Below are positions 1 through 12,000 of a DNA stretch of 35,008 bases, in pieces. Below the pieces are notes generated by a model, which ran no database searches, was not told where the DNA came from, and saw nothing but the letters and a program-made list of their open reading frames with translations. Made by a program: the position numbers and the translations under genes. How positions within the stretch are numbered: position 1 is the stretch's first letter; each line of letters begins with the position of its first letter. The DNA is from a bacterium (GTDB lineage Bacteria > RUG730 > JAAEPJ01): positions 1-35,008 of the forward strand of contig JAAEPJ010000256.1 of the NCBI GenBank assembly GCA_024222485.1. Direction: 5' to 3'.

Positions 1-3000
1 AAAATGAGAGTTATGATATGACAGTGAATGCTGCGGAGCATACAGTGAGTTATCAAACTGATGCAAGAACAAAATATACTTTTATGCTGGTAGAGGCGAA
101 TACAGGTTTTGATAATTTAGAATCTGATGGTATCCCGCACGCGATTATGATAGAACAAACTTATGATGATGGAGAGAATTGGCTGATAACCAAGTTATGG
201 GATGTTAATAGTAATAAAATAACCTTTACACGAAATCCGAATACCGGAGCAATCATAAGTGGAAGTTATTATAATGCCACAGAAAATAAGAGTTATGATA
301 TGACAGTGAATGCTGCGGAGCATACAGTGAGTTATCAAACTGATGCAAGAACAAAATATACTGTTATGCTGGTAGAGGCGAATACAGGCTTTGATAATTT
401 AGGACCTAATGGTATCCCGCAAGCGATTATGATAGAACAAACTTATGATGATGGAGAGACTTGGTTGATAACCGAGTTATGGGATGAGCATGGCAACAAA
501 ACAACCTTTACACGAAATCCGAATACCGGAGCAATCATAAGTGGAAGTTATTATAATGCAACAACCGAGGAAATATCTAATATAATATTAGATGCAAATA
601 CTGATACGCTAAAATATACTACAGGCTATAAGACTTATTATTTTATTATGAATGCAGATGGAATAGATTTGAAAAGAGTGGCTGGCAAACCTTTACTTTA
701 TCGAGTAGATGACCTTATTTTAAATACCAAAACATATTTTATAGACATTAATAATGATGACATTGTTACAAATGATCTGAAGTTTAAATATACCTATGAT
801 AATGATAATGTTTTAACAGGTTTAAATATTTATGCATATGATAGTAATTTAGGTGATTTTAGCTCGGTAGGGACAGTTGGCAGCTTGATTGATGAAGATG
901 ATGATGGGATTAATGATAGCTTAAAATACACTGTAGGAGATAAGACTTATTACTTAGTTTTAAATGAAGCCGGTAGTGATTTATTAATGGTAGACGGCAA
1001 GCGAGTAATTTTTCGAATAGATGATAGTTTTACTGACACCAAAACATATTTTATAGACATTAATAATGATGACATTGTTACAAATGATCTGAAGTTTAAA
1101 TATACCTATGATAATGATAATGTTTTAATAGGTTTAGATATTTATAAATATAATTATATTATAAGTGATTTCAGTTTGGTATCAAGTATGACGGGTACTC
1201 TGATTGATTTAGATGATGATGGCAATAACGATCTTCTAAAATATACGATAGGAGATAAGACTTATTACTTAGTTTTAAATGAAGCCGGTAGTGATTTATT
1301 AATGGTAGACGGCAAGCCAGTAATTTATCGAATAGATTATAGTCCTATTCGCACCAAAACATACGGCAAGCCAGTAATTTTTCGAATAGATGATAGTTTT
1401 ACTAACACCAAAACATATTTCATAGATTTGAATAATGATGGAGATGTTACAAACGATTTAAAGTATGAATATATCTATGATAGTAAGAATGTTTTAATAG
1501 GTTTAAATATTTATGAATATGGTTCTTCTGATTTTAAGAAAACAGCGAGCTATACTGGGGTAATAACTGACAAGAATGATGATGGTATAAATGATACCTT
1601 AAAATATACGATAGGCGATATTACTTATTATATTGCCTTAAATAATTTAGGCACTGATTTTGAAGTGGTAGCCGGCAAGCCGGTAATTTATCGTATAGAT
1701 AATAAGAGCGATAGCACGATAATCATATATATGAGAGATTCTCTAACAAAGCAAGATTTGAAAATTGTTTATAGTTCAGATTCAGATTTTTGGGATACGG
1801 AAAATGATGCGCCTTTTAGTGGGACTACAGCTAAAGTTTATGATAGTAAAGATGATAGTAAAGATGATAGTAAAGATGATTTTCTTTATGACTTAACAAT
1901 TTATTATTCATATGATTATGCAGGCACAATCTTAATGAAAGACGGTAAGCCAATAGTGAGATTGTTAATTAAAGAGAGTGCTACAAAGATAGAAGTAGAG
2001 GAGAATATTGGCACAGCTGATGGTGATTTATATTTATGGGATTATGAAATTTCTCAAATAGACGGCACTTTCTCTGTTAAACTTTACAAAGATCAAGATG
2101 GCAGCGGAACTATCACAGAGGATGAGATAATTAGTTCTTTATCTGGTGATACATTAACTTATACAGATAATGGCATAACACATACTCGTGTATATACTAA
2201 AACAGCTGATGGTTATAAAGTCGATATAAAGAGTGAGTCTAAATCTGAGCTTGAAGATATGTCATTTTTAGAAGGGGCTCTTTCTTTACTAAGTGGGAGT
2301 ACTTCAAAATTTTCTACGAATCACTATATAGAGTTAAGAAATGCTGATTTAAGTTTAGAGGCGATTCTTTTTGAGGCAGAAGATGGTTCTTATGGTCGGA
2401 TGGAATATACCAAGAAAGGATACCCGGAAGCTTTTTATCGATCGGATGCAAATGGTAACTATTTAAACCAAAATGGCGAGATCGTTACGAATAAAGAGGA
2501 AGCATTAATCTATAAGTTTGAAGCTATTGGTCATACTTTTGAAGCACATACTGGTCGTGGTACTTTCGGTGATAGGACAGAGCAGATTGAAAATGGCTTA
2601 ATTCTTAAGAGGACGGATGTAGATGGTAAAGTAGTAAAACTTTACTATGATGAAAAAGGTACTCTTAGAATGCAAAAGTCAAATGGTATTAAAAGACATT
2701 GGGATGCCGACGGGAATGAAGTTATGCTTTCCAACTATTTTTTAGAACCATTAAGAGCACTATTTGGTCGAGATATTCGTGCATGGATTGCTTTTTTCTC
2801 TATTATTTTTGTTGTAATAACGATTCCTTCAATGCTGGGGATTGTTATTTGGTGGAAGAAAAAATCTAAAAATATTAAAGAAAAAAATTCTGTGTTTGGA
2901 AATCCATATTATATTGCGCATAACATGGGGTATGCGAAGTTTAATAAAGAGTATGCGAAGTTTAATGAAGAGGGGAATAATGAGTATACGAGTGAGAATA

Positions 3001-6000
3001 AGTATGAGAATGGGTATGAGAATGGGTATGAGAGAATACATGATGATCTATATAATCGAGAATATAATCTAGAAGAAGATATGATACTTCTTAGTCCGAA
3101 TATTCCTTTTAGTGAGGTAGATGAGGAAGAGCAAGATACATATAAGGCTTTAGTCTATTTATTTTTAGGAAGAAGGAAGGATCAAGCGAAAATAACGAGG
3201 AGCGATACTCTTGAATTAAACCAATTTGATGATGTTCAAAAGGTTGACTTAATTAAGCAAATTACTAGACGTTTTAGATCTGCAAAACAGAAAGAAATTT
3301 TTAAGATTCTAGATGCGTCTGAGGGTGACCTTCAAAGAGCAGCTTTAATCAAATATTATTTTGACAGAAAAGGTGATAAAGATGAAAACAATAACACGAT
3401 TACACATTCGGGTGTAATTGAAAAATTTAATAAACTTCTAGAAGTCAAAGATAGTAGGGGAAATTATATTCAAACAAAAGATTTTATTCATATCTTGGAA
3501 GATTTAATTTCTAATAAAAAAGGTCAGCTCGGTAGAGTTCAAGCTGATGGGACATTAGAGTCAGAAACAGAAATTATTTATGGAGATAAAATAGATGCTA
3601 TTTTAATGGAATATGGTTTAACTGACCCCAAACTAAGGAAGAAAGCAAAAGGGGATATTTTATTTGAACTTAAATCAGAAGATATTATTAAACATGCCCA
3701 AGTTAGAGATATTGATGATAAGTTAGCGGATATCGCTACACAATATCAAACTTTCGGTCACTTGAAATTTACAGAGAAAACAAATTTTATCAATGAGATG
3801 GCATGGAAAGGAGTACTAAGTGATAATATTCCTAACCGCAAAGTTTGCGACATTTTAATGGGTGTTTCTAATACTCATAAGTCTTTATGTGGAGCACCTC
3901 TTAGAGAAGTTGTGAAAAAGGCATATAAGGGTAAGAAACTTATTAGTAGAGATCAAAATGAGCCTCAATTATATAAAAGTATTTTGGAAAAACTTGGTTT
4001 GTTTAATATTGTAGTATTTATTTTGGGTTTTTTTACGGTTTTAGCCGTAACATTTTTGGTCTTTACTCTACCGCAGTTAACATTTGCAGTCGGTAGTTTT
4101 TTATTAATATTTATTATACTGTTTATTATTATTGCTTTAGTAATGGGGGGTATTGAATTATTCAGGAAGAGAAAACAAAATAATTCCTATATATATAGGG
4201 GTACTGCTAGTTCTATATCTACGACAGCAAGGAGTGAAGTAAAGAGAATATATGCTGATGAGATCCAAGCAGAAATAAATAAAAAAGGCAGTAAAATCCG
4301 ACGTATAAATAAAAGAATAAGTAACCAGATAGAAGCAGAGGTTGAGAAGGAGTATATGGAGCTTTATCTAGAAGAGGTAAAGAATCAGATAAAGATAGAT
4401 ATAGGGTATACGAAGTTCTCCTATCGAGGGGCAATAAAATCATTACTTGTGAAAGTCTTGTTGAATATTCTTTTTATGTTGGGTCTGTTATCGATAATTT
4501 TTGGATTGACAGTGTTAGTTGGCATGACTTTTTCTGTTATGAATTTGCTTTTGTTGACCTTTGGTGTTTTAATTTCTATTCTATTTTTTCCTATGATATT
4601 TTATATTCCGTATAGAATAGGTCTTAAGTTATATCGTGATGTGGTTTTACAAAAGTTTGAGAAATATGAAACTCAACATAAAATTTATAAAGAATATATT
4701 GAAAGTGTTTTGATTGCAGGAGATGATTTTGATCAGTTTAGTTATGTTTATAAAAGAAAAAATATTGATAGGAAATCCAAAATAGTTCCAGAAACCTTAA
4801 AAAATATTGCAATGAGAACTTTGATTACAAAGGGTATCTTTCAAGAATTAGATGGGGGTTCTTCTCTTAGGTTTACGGGAAAATTTGATGATAATGAAAG
4901 TGCAAAAAATGCGGCTTTCCTTGCATTTAAGCCAGCTAATGAAGTTGAAAAAAATAGGTTTGATATTCTTTTTGATAATGCGGTTGATAATGCTACTACT
5001 AATCCTGATGATGTTCATATAACTTTATATGAAGTTCTGGCAAATGAGGGGCACAGAATACTTAAGTCTGGACCAGAAGTTGAGTCTGATTTGACTTCTG
5101 CTGAGAAAGAAAGCCTTGCTGCAAAATTCTTCAAAGCTAGTGAAGCTATTTGTGATCCTAAGAATACGGGGGTAGAAGGCCATGGTATTACTTTAGATCC
5201 TATTCCTAAAGCACAGAAGTATTTTTTAAAGACTTATCAAAGGGATAATACTAATGATATGAATGTTGTGACGGCATATAATCAGTTTGGTAAAATTTAT
5301 ACTATGATGAAAAGAACACAGCTGCAAGGCAAGTTTAATGATGGTGTTAATCAATACACATATAAAGATAAACTAGCTAATAAAATGCATGGTCAAGTAG
5401 ATAATCTTTTTTATTATTTTGATGAAGAAATTTTAAGGTCATTTCAAGCGGCTGATGCTGGAGGTAATAACCTTTTGTCGGCTCGTTTAAATATTAATGC
5501 AAATGGTAAATTTATTGCTAGTAGAAAAGAGGAGGTAGGAGCCCTTTCAATTTTAGAGCTTATGGAGCATATTGATAATTTTATGGTCGATAGCAAGAAG
5601 AGAAAAGATCTATACAAAGCTTTCCTTAACTATATTGAGCCTCAATCTTTTCACCTTCAATATCATTCTGATGGGAGACAACGGAGTAATATTAATGAAT
5701 ATATTTCCTATATCCATGAAACAAAACAGGTTAGGCTTAGCGGAATTGTCGCGACATTTTCTACATCAATTTTAACGATTTCGCTTATATTGTTAACTGT
5801 CTTTTTAGGCTTCTCATGGTTTTGGATTATTGTTCCGGCTCTGAGTATGGTAATATCATTAGTTTTTTTACTTTACTATCTAATGTCTAAAAATAAATTA
5901 ACAGGTATTGGAGATAATTCAAAGTTTGTAAGACGAATATTTGTTGTTATGATTGCGGTTACAGGGCTTATGATTGGGATTTTGGGTGCTATTTTTATTG

Positions 6001-9000
6001 CTCCTATATTTCAATTTACAGGTTTATTCGCCATTATTTTTGGTATGGCTCTTACAGGGTTTTTTGTTTATCTCGCACATAAATATATTGTTGTGTTGGC
6101 ACGAAAACAGCAATCACGGGACCCTGGAATCAGCAAAGAAGATTTATTTAATGATGAGAAAATAACAATGAGAGGTCTGAATCGTCATTATCAATTAGAC
6201 AGGGGTGAATACATGGCTCGGTATGGATCTATTGGTGGTAGCACTCTAGAAATTTGGTTTGAAGTTATAGGGTGGCTGACATATGGTAGATTTTTTGGAA
6301 ATGGTAGATGGGTTAGAACTATGAGAACAAGTATTTTACCATGGATATTTCTTTCTGCTATTCCTGTGTTTTTATTGATTACTTTAGTCCCAGGATTATC
6401 TATTGTTTTAATTATTATTGGATCTTTACTCATTGGATTAATCACTCTTATAATTATTAAAAAAATGTGGAGGGGTAAGGGTAATGCTTCGGTAAGTATT
6501 GAGGAAGAGATCCTTAACATTGAGGAAGAGATTCTTAACTTAGAACAGACTCAGTTGTTGTTCAAAGTTTTTCTAACCGCCATTGGATTTAATTTGCTAC
6601 TGTTATTTTTCATTGTTCCTGCTATTGTTATTGCAGGATTTAGTGTCATTTCTCTGGGTGGAATTCTAATTATGTCACTATTATTTTTTGTTAATACTTT
6701 TTTATCTATCATTAGTTTTTATAATTATTATACTGCTCAAACCACTTCTTCAAAAATGGGTAAGACTAAAACTTATAATTTTGCTCAAGTTGTTTTAGAT
6801 AAGTTATTAACTTGGTTTGTAAAAGGTATATTTTTACTTTCATTTGCAGCTGCAGGTGGATTTATCACTATCACTATTCCATTTTTACCTGTTCTTGCGC
6901 CGGTATTTATTTTCTTAGTAGCGATGGGCATTTCTATAGGTGTATCGCTTTTGAAAAAAGGGATTATGTCGCTTGCTGAAGTAAGATGGAGAGATAATGG
7001 TTGGGTTGGAAAAACTACAACTATTATTAGTATGATATTGTCAGCTGGAGCTACTGCGGCTGTGATATATTTATTAATGACTGTTATCTCTATTATTGTC
7101 ACACCATTTTTGTTTATTGGAGTGGCATTTATAGGATTGATTGCATTTATTTGGTTTATCGTTTCTGTGCTTAATATCCCTCGAAAAGAGACAAATCATA
7201 ACAATATTTTTGCAATACGAAACTTAGAAGATATGCTAGAAGCTTTTAGAGATACCCCTGAGCTGGTGAGAGCCTATGAGCATGAACTAAGAAAAGAGCT
7301 GAAAATTTTATATGCAGGCAGTATGCTTAGTAAAGCAGAGTATGATAGCTTTATGCGGATTTTGAATAGAAATACTATGGTTTGGGATGAAGATAGTAAG
7401 ACTATGTTTATTTATAGCTCTGATGATAAAGTTTTTAAGATTTCAGGGGGTAAATCTAAATATGAGGCAATATTATTAATACAAAATGATAACGAAATTA
7501 AAATAGATAGCCGTTTAAAAGATAATATAGATAAGCAAGTGGTTGTTGTTCCTACTGACCATTTTACTAGTGTTACACATTTTCACAGTGCTCTTGAGTA
7601 TAACCAGGCGAAATATTCTATAACAGAATTAAAAAATGAAAATTTTTATAAAGGATTACTTCCATTTTATTCTGATATGGTTGATAAAGTTAAGTCAGAC
7701 TCGCTTACCGTGGGTGATTATTCTTTAGATGGCTTTCCAAAAGATTTTACTACACATTATGCATTTAATGTTTTAGCAAAGGGTTATTTTCATAATAGAG
7801 TTTATCGCTCTGATGATTTTTCTGAAAGACATGACGGGACTATCCCGCAAATGACTCATTTTCAACTTATTACTACTGAGATTTATGGTAAAAGTTGGTA
7901 TGAATTCATGAGTTGTGAGAAGGATTTAGGTGAGTTAAAAAGTAGTTTAGGGTTGTTATTAGACAGTGATTATTATAAGAAATCATGGATTGCCAAGATT
8001 AACCAACTTGATCGTCATGGTTATTTTAAGGATCATCCTGTTAACGATAATCCTCTAGCTGGAGGGAAGACGGCTGAAGAAGTAAAAGATTATTTGTTAA
8101 ACCTTAAATCCGATACAGGCTATACGAACATTTTAAAAGATATGGAAGTTTACAATAAACAGGTTGTATATGGAATTGAAATGTGGCTGTCATCCTTGTT
8201 CCCAGTAGGAGCTAGAGGAGCTAATAAGTTTATGGGATCTGCAACAGAGGCTCAGAGACAAATAATTTCAGGAATAGAGAGTGGTGGTAACTTTGATGGT
8301 GCTTCTGAGGAGGAACAGGATGAAATAATGAGGCAAACGGAAGAGACAACTCAGTTTCTTTATAAGGTTTCTGATATTAAAAAATTTACAAAAGAGTTAG
8401 TAAAACATAAAAAAAATCGTTTAAAAATGTTACTTAGTATTTATGGAGAGGATTTTAAATACTCTAAGATGTATAAGGTAATTCAAGCTTCTCAGATAAG
8501 GATAAACGAAAAAATGAAATTTGATTCTAGTTTTGAAACTCCAATGCAATTTGGTAATTTTGCTCAATTTGATACGATGGTTTCATGGATTTTACCTACG
8601 CTGCCTCATCTTGTATCTGATGGTAAGTTTATTGGAAAGGACCTTAATGACAATAATATTGATATTGAGGTTAATACACTTAATATACTTAATACAGGAT
8701 GGCCTGGTGTTTATTTGCAAGAGGCGGCAACTATCGTTTATGACTTTAAAGGTGCTAACGAAGCTGAGAAACAATCTTTTATGGCAGAGCTATCACAACA
8801 CTTTGTGCGTGCAAAAGTTCCTTCTCTACTATCATTTAGAGAGACATTTGATACTTTTAAAGAGATGAGTAATAGCCCTATTTTTGCTGCTTTTAATGAA
8901 AGTAGACTTATTTATGGTTTACATGCCAAAAGTCTTAATAAATTTACGGGAGCAGAATATAAGATGGCCCTTAGAAAGAGCCGTATGGCTTTGCGCATAT

Positions 9001-12000
9001 CTGATGGTGAAAGAGAAAGTAGAATGGGACGGGATCAGATTTTTCATATGATAAAAACAGCCCATAGAAGTATTGGAGGTAAGAAAGAGTTAAAATATAA
9101 TTTACCTACCTTGCAAAAACTTTACGGTAAATATCTTGAGAGGGATATGGCTGAACCATTTATGGCTTCTGATGATGATAATTTTACGATGAGTGATGAT
9201 TTTAATTTTATAGCTTTTAGAAATAAATTACTGAGTAAAGGTTTGACTAAAGAGAAGATTGACGATGCTATTAAAGCTGCTGCAAAGGCAGGAGATCTGA
9301 AAGCTTCTTCATTTACTGATGAGATTAAGAGGATGCGAGATGTTTATTCTACTGATTCTAAGCAAGTGAAGAGTGATGCTGCTAATCTTAAGAGTGAATA
9401 TTTAGATATGATCAACAAAGACCTAAAGAGGTATCACGAAGAAGAATTCCCTAGCTCGGATTCGCTAAAGAAAGTACCCTACTTGCAAGATAGTGTAAGC
9501 AACGATGGTGGTAAATCTCTTTTAACTGATGAAGAGATAAAGAAGATCAATAGAGAAAAGGAGAATGATTTCATTTATGGTGAGGATGCTTTTAAGAAAC
9601 TATATAATATTGTCACAGATTCAGCATTTGTTCTCGATGAGTATATAAAAAATACATATAGTATTGTCACAGATCCAAACTTTTATACCGACAAGCCAAC
9701 GAATACAGACGTCGTATTTGAGGAAACAAAATATCAGAAAATGGATGATAGAGATCATATATTTATTAAGAAGAAGTTTACTAACTTTATTTCTAAGATT
9801 GAAAAATATCAAGATACTTCGGGTTATCATGAGTATGACTATGGAATGAGGGGAGATGAGGCAATTCTACTTGCTTATGCGGATATTCTTGCTCTCAAAG
9901 ATTCAGGATTGAAGTATTTTTCAGAGACAGAAAAAAAGTCTTGGAGGGGTATAAATAACATATTCTATGAATCGAGGATGTTGGAGGGTGAGAAAAGTAA
10001 ACTAGAACAGCAGAATGCAGGTATAGCTGCATTCAATAAGCAATATGAAAGATATGCTAATAGATATAGACTGCTTCTTCGTAGTGTAATTAATCGGGCT
10101 AAGGAATTAGAGGAAGAAATTCTTCCTCCATTAACTGTAGATGATATTTGGAAACTTTACTCCAACTTGATTAAAAGTGATGACTTTATGAAGCAATATA
10201 AGAGTGACCTTGTTTCTGGATATGATAATCTTGAATATCGGAAAGATATAGAGAATCAGGTTGATAACTTTGTTCTGTATGTAAAAAATGCAATAGGCAA
10301 TTATTTTTCTACTGTTGAAGTCATCGAAAAAGGGATTAATGTTATATCTTCGTATATTCATCTGATGACTCTTAGCAATAAGAGGAATATAGATGATTCG
10401 AATATTCTTAATGCTAAGTCCATGCGAATAGACAAATTTACTCAGAAAAGGAATTCTTTAAGTATGGTGGAGGCTGGAGCGGCTACTAATGCTTTTTTTG
10501 ATACATTGGTAAATCGTATTGGGATAGATGTCCTGATTACAGAGGATATTTATCCATTGGATGGAGATGGTAACTTAATTCTTGAAAGACTATCAAATTT
10601 GACAAAATTGAAATCGAACAAACATTCTACTTGGGAATTTCTGCCCCCAAGTAAGCGACAGACCGTTGGATCTAAGAATCATGATGTTAAGTCTGCAATG
10701 AAAAAAGCAAGGTTTGAAAAAATAGCTCAATATGATAATGATACGGATACAAGCTATGGTTTATTGTTGCAAACATATGCGGCTTCTAATTTATTAGACT
10801 ATAACCATAATCTTGCGATGATGATTCCTACTGTTGAAGCAATTGGCTATTATAATAAATTTACGGAAGCAGTACATATTGCGGAGACTGCGGCTAGCAA
10901 AAATAACTTATTTTATGATGGAGGACAAACCAAAGGTCAAGCTTTTATGTGGGGTAAAGCTCTTATACATATTGGGCGTGCTCATAGTGCGAATGCTTAT
11001 ATGTTCGATGATATTGTTTCGGAAGATCAGCCAATGGGTCAACGCATAAAACAGGCTGGATTTGATGTTAGTTACGGACAGTATACTATTATGGAGGGGA
11101 CAGAATTTGTGGGGGTGTTACTGTATGTACCATGGTCAAAATACCCTGCTGGAGCCGTAGAAATGATTATAGTAGGTTCTAGTGAATATGGTAATTTTAT
11201 ATTAGATCTATCGAACCCTTTTGCCTATGGATTAGGAACTGTACTGATTAATAGTCATTACCTTAAAAAGCCTCTTTCCATTGCTTCTATTGTTTTAACT
11301 ACTATTTTTGGTATTTGGTTGGTGGCGTTTAACCCTTTCTTTTTAATCCCATTGTCTTTTGTTTTAGTTGGTTGGTTTTTACCTGAAGTTATTACAATGA
11401 ATGCTTACCAAGTTTATAAAGAGAGATATGGTAAGTGGGCCATATATCATTATTGGAAAGATTTCTTATACATGGTTTTTATGTTTTCAAAACATATCGC
11501 CTTAGCTGCTAGTGGGATTATTAAAGGTTCAAAAGGTCACGCTAAATTTAGTACAAGATCACCGAACCAAATCTATAAAAAGGTCTATTGGAAAGATAGC
11601 TATGAAAATTTCAAGTTAGCACAAATATTATTTTCAATTCTTGTGCCAATTCTTGTTTTTTCCTTTAACCCATTATCTGCAATGGCTTTTATTCTACCAA
11701 TTTTAATTATTATTGCTTGGGGATTAGGTGGGTACTTTAATGCTCCGCATAAGACCTTTAAAGAAGCGATGGTCGCCGCGATTAAAGGGTATATTTACGG
11801 GATACTTAAGATTCCTTATCATTTATTAAAATTAATAGAGAAAATATTAATTGATCCTTTAGTAGAAATGTGGGGTGGTGCTAGTGCTTATAACAAATAT
11901 TCTGAGGCAGGGTCTACAATTTTAAATATTTTAAGGATAACGAGGAGTAAACAATATGGTGCTGAGATTAGAAATGAGATAAATATAGAACATATTACTT

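Larger units (their letters stand above)
1698..2780 (+). other. Extracytoplasmic beta-rich domain before first membrane helix
   Basis: Residues 566-926 continue the outer segment after the repeats. Visible elements are a short DSKD triplicate at 1842-1880, one EF-hand loop at 2091-2126, and a run of YD/MORN-like hairpins near the end: EYTKKGYPEAFYRSDANGN (about 2403-2459), DVDGKVVKLYYDEKGTLRMQ (about 2619-2678) and IKRHWDADGNEV (about 2691-2726). The hairpins end only about 18 residues before the first helix, so this looks like a membrane-proximal beta stalk. I recognise no named family for the segment as a whole. Confidence 0.6.

Noticed and set aside
9-1697. Mobile element or attachment-site duplication explaining the long repeats
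   Set aside because: The repeats are in-frame, encode domain-like units and have no terminal inverted repeats or transposase.
6990-7025. Possible Walker A nucleotide-binding loop (VGKTTT)
   Set aside because: The Gly five residues before the GKT is missing and the stretch runs straight into a membrane helix. No Walker B is evident.
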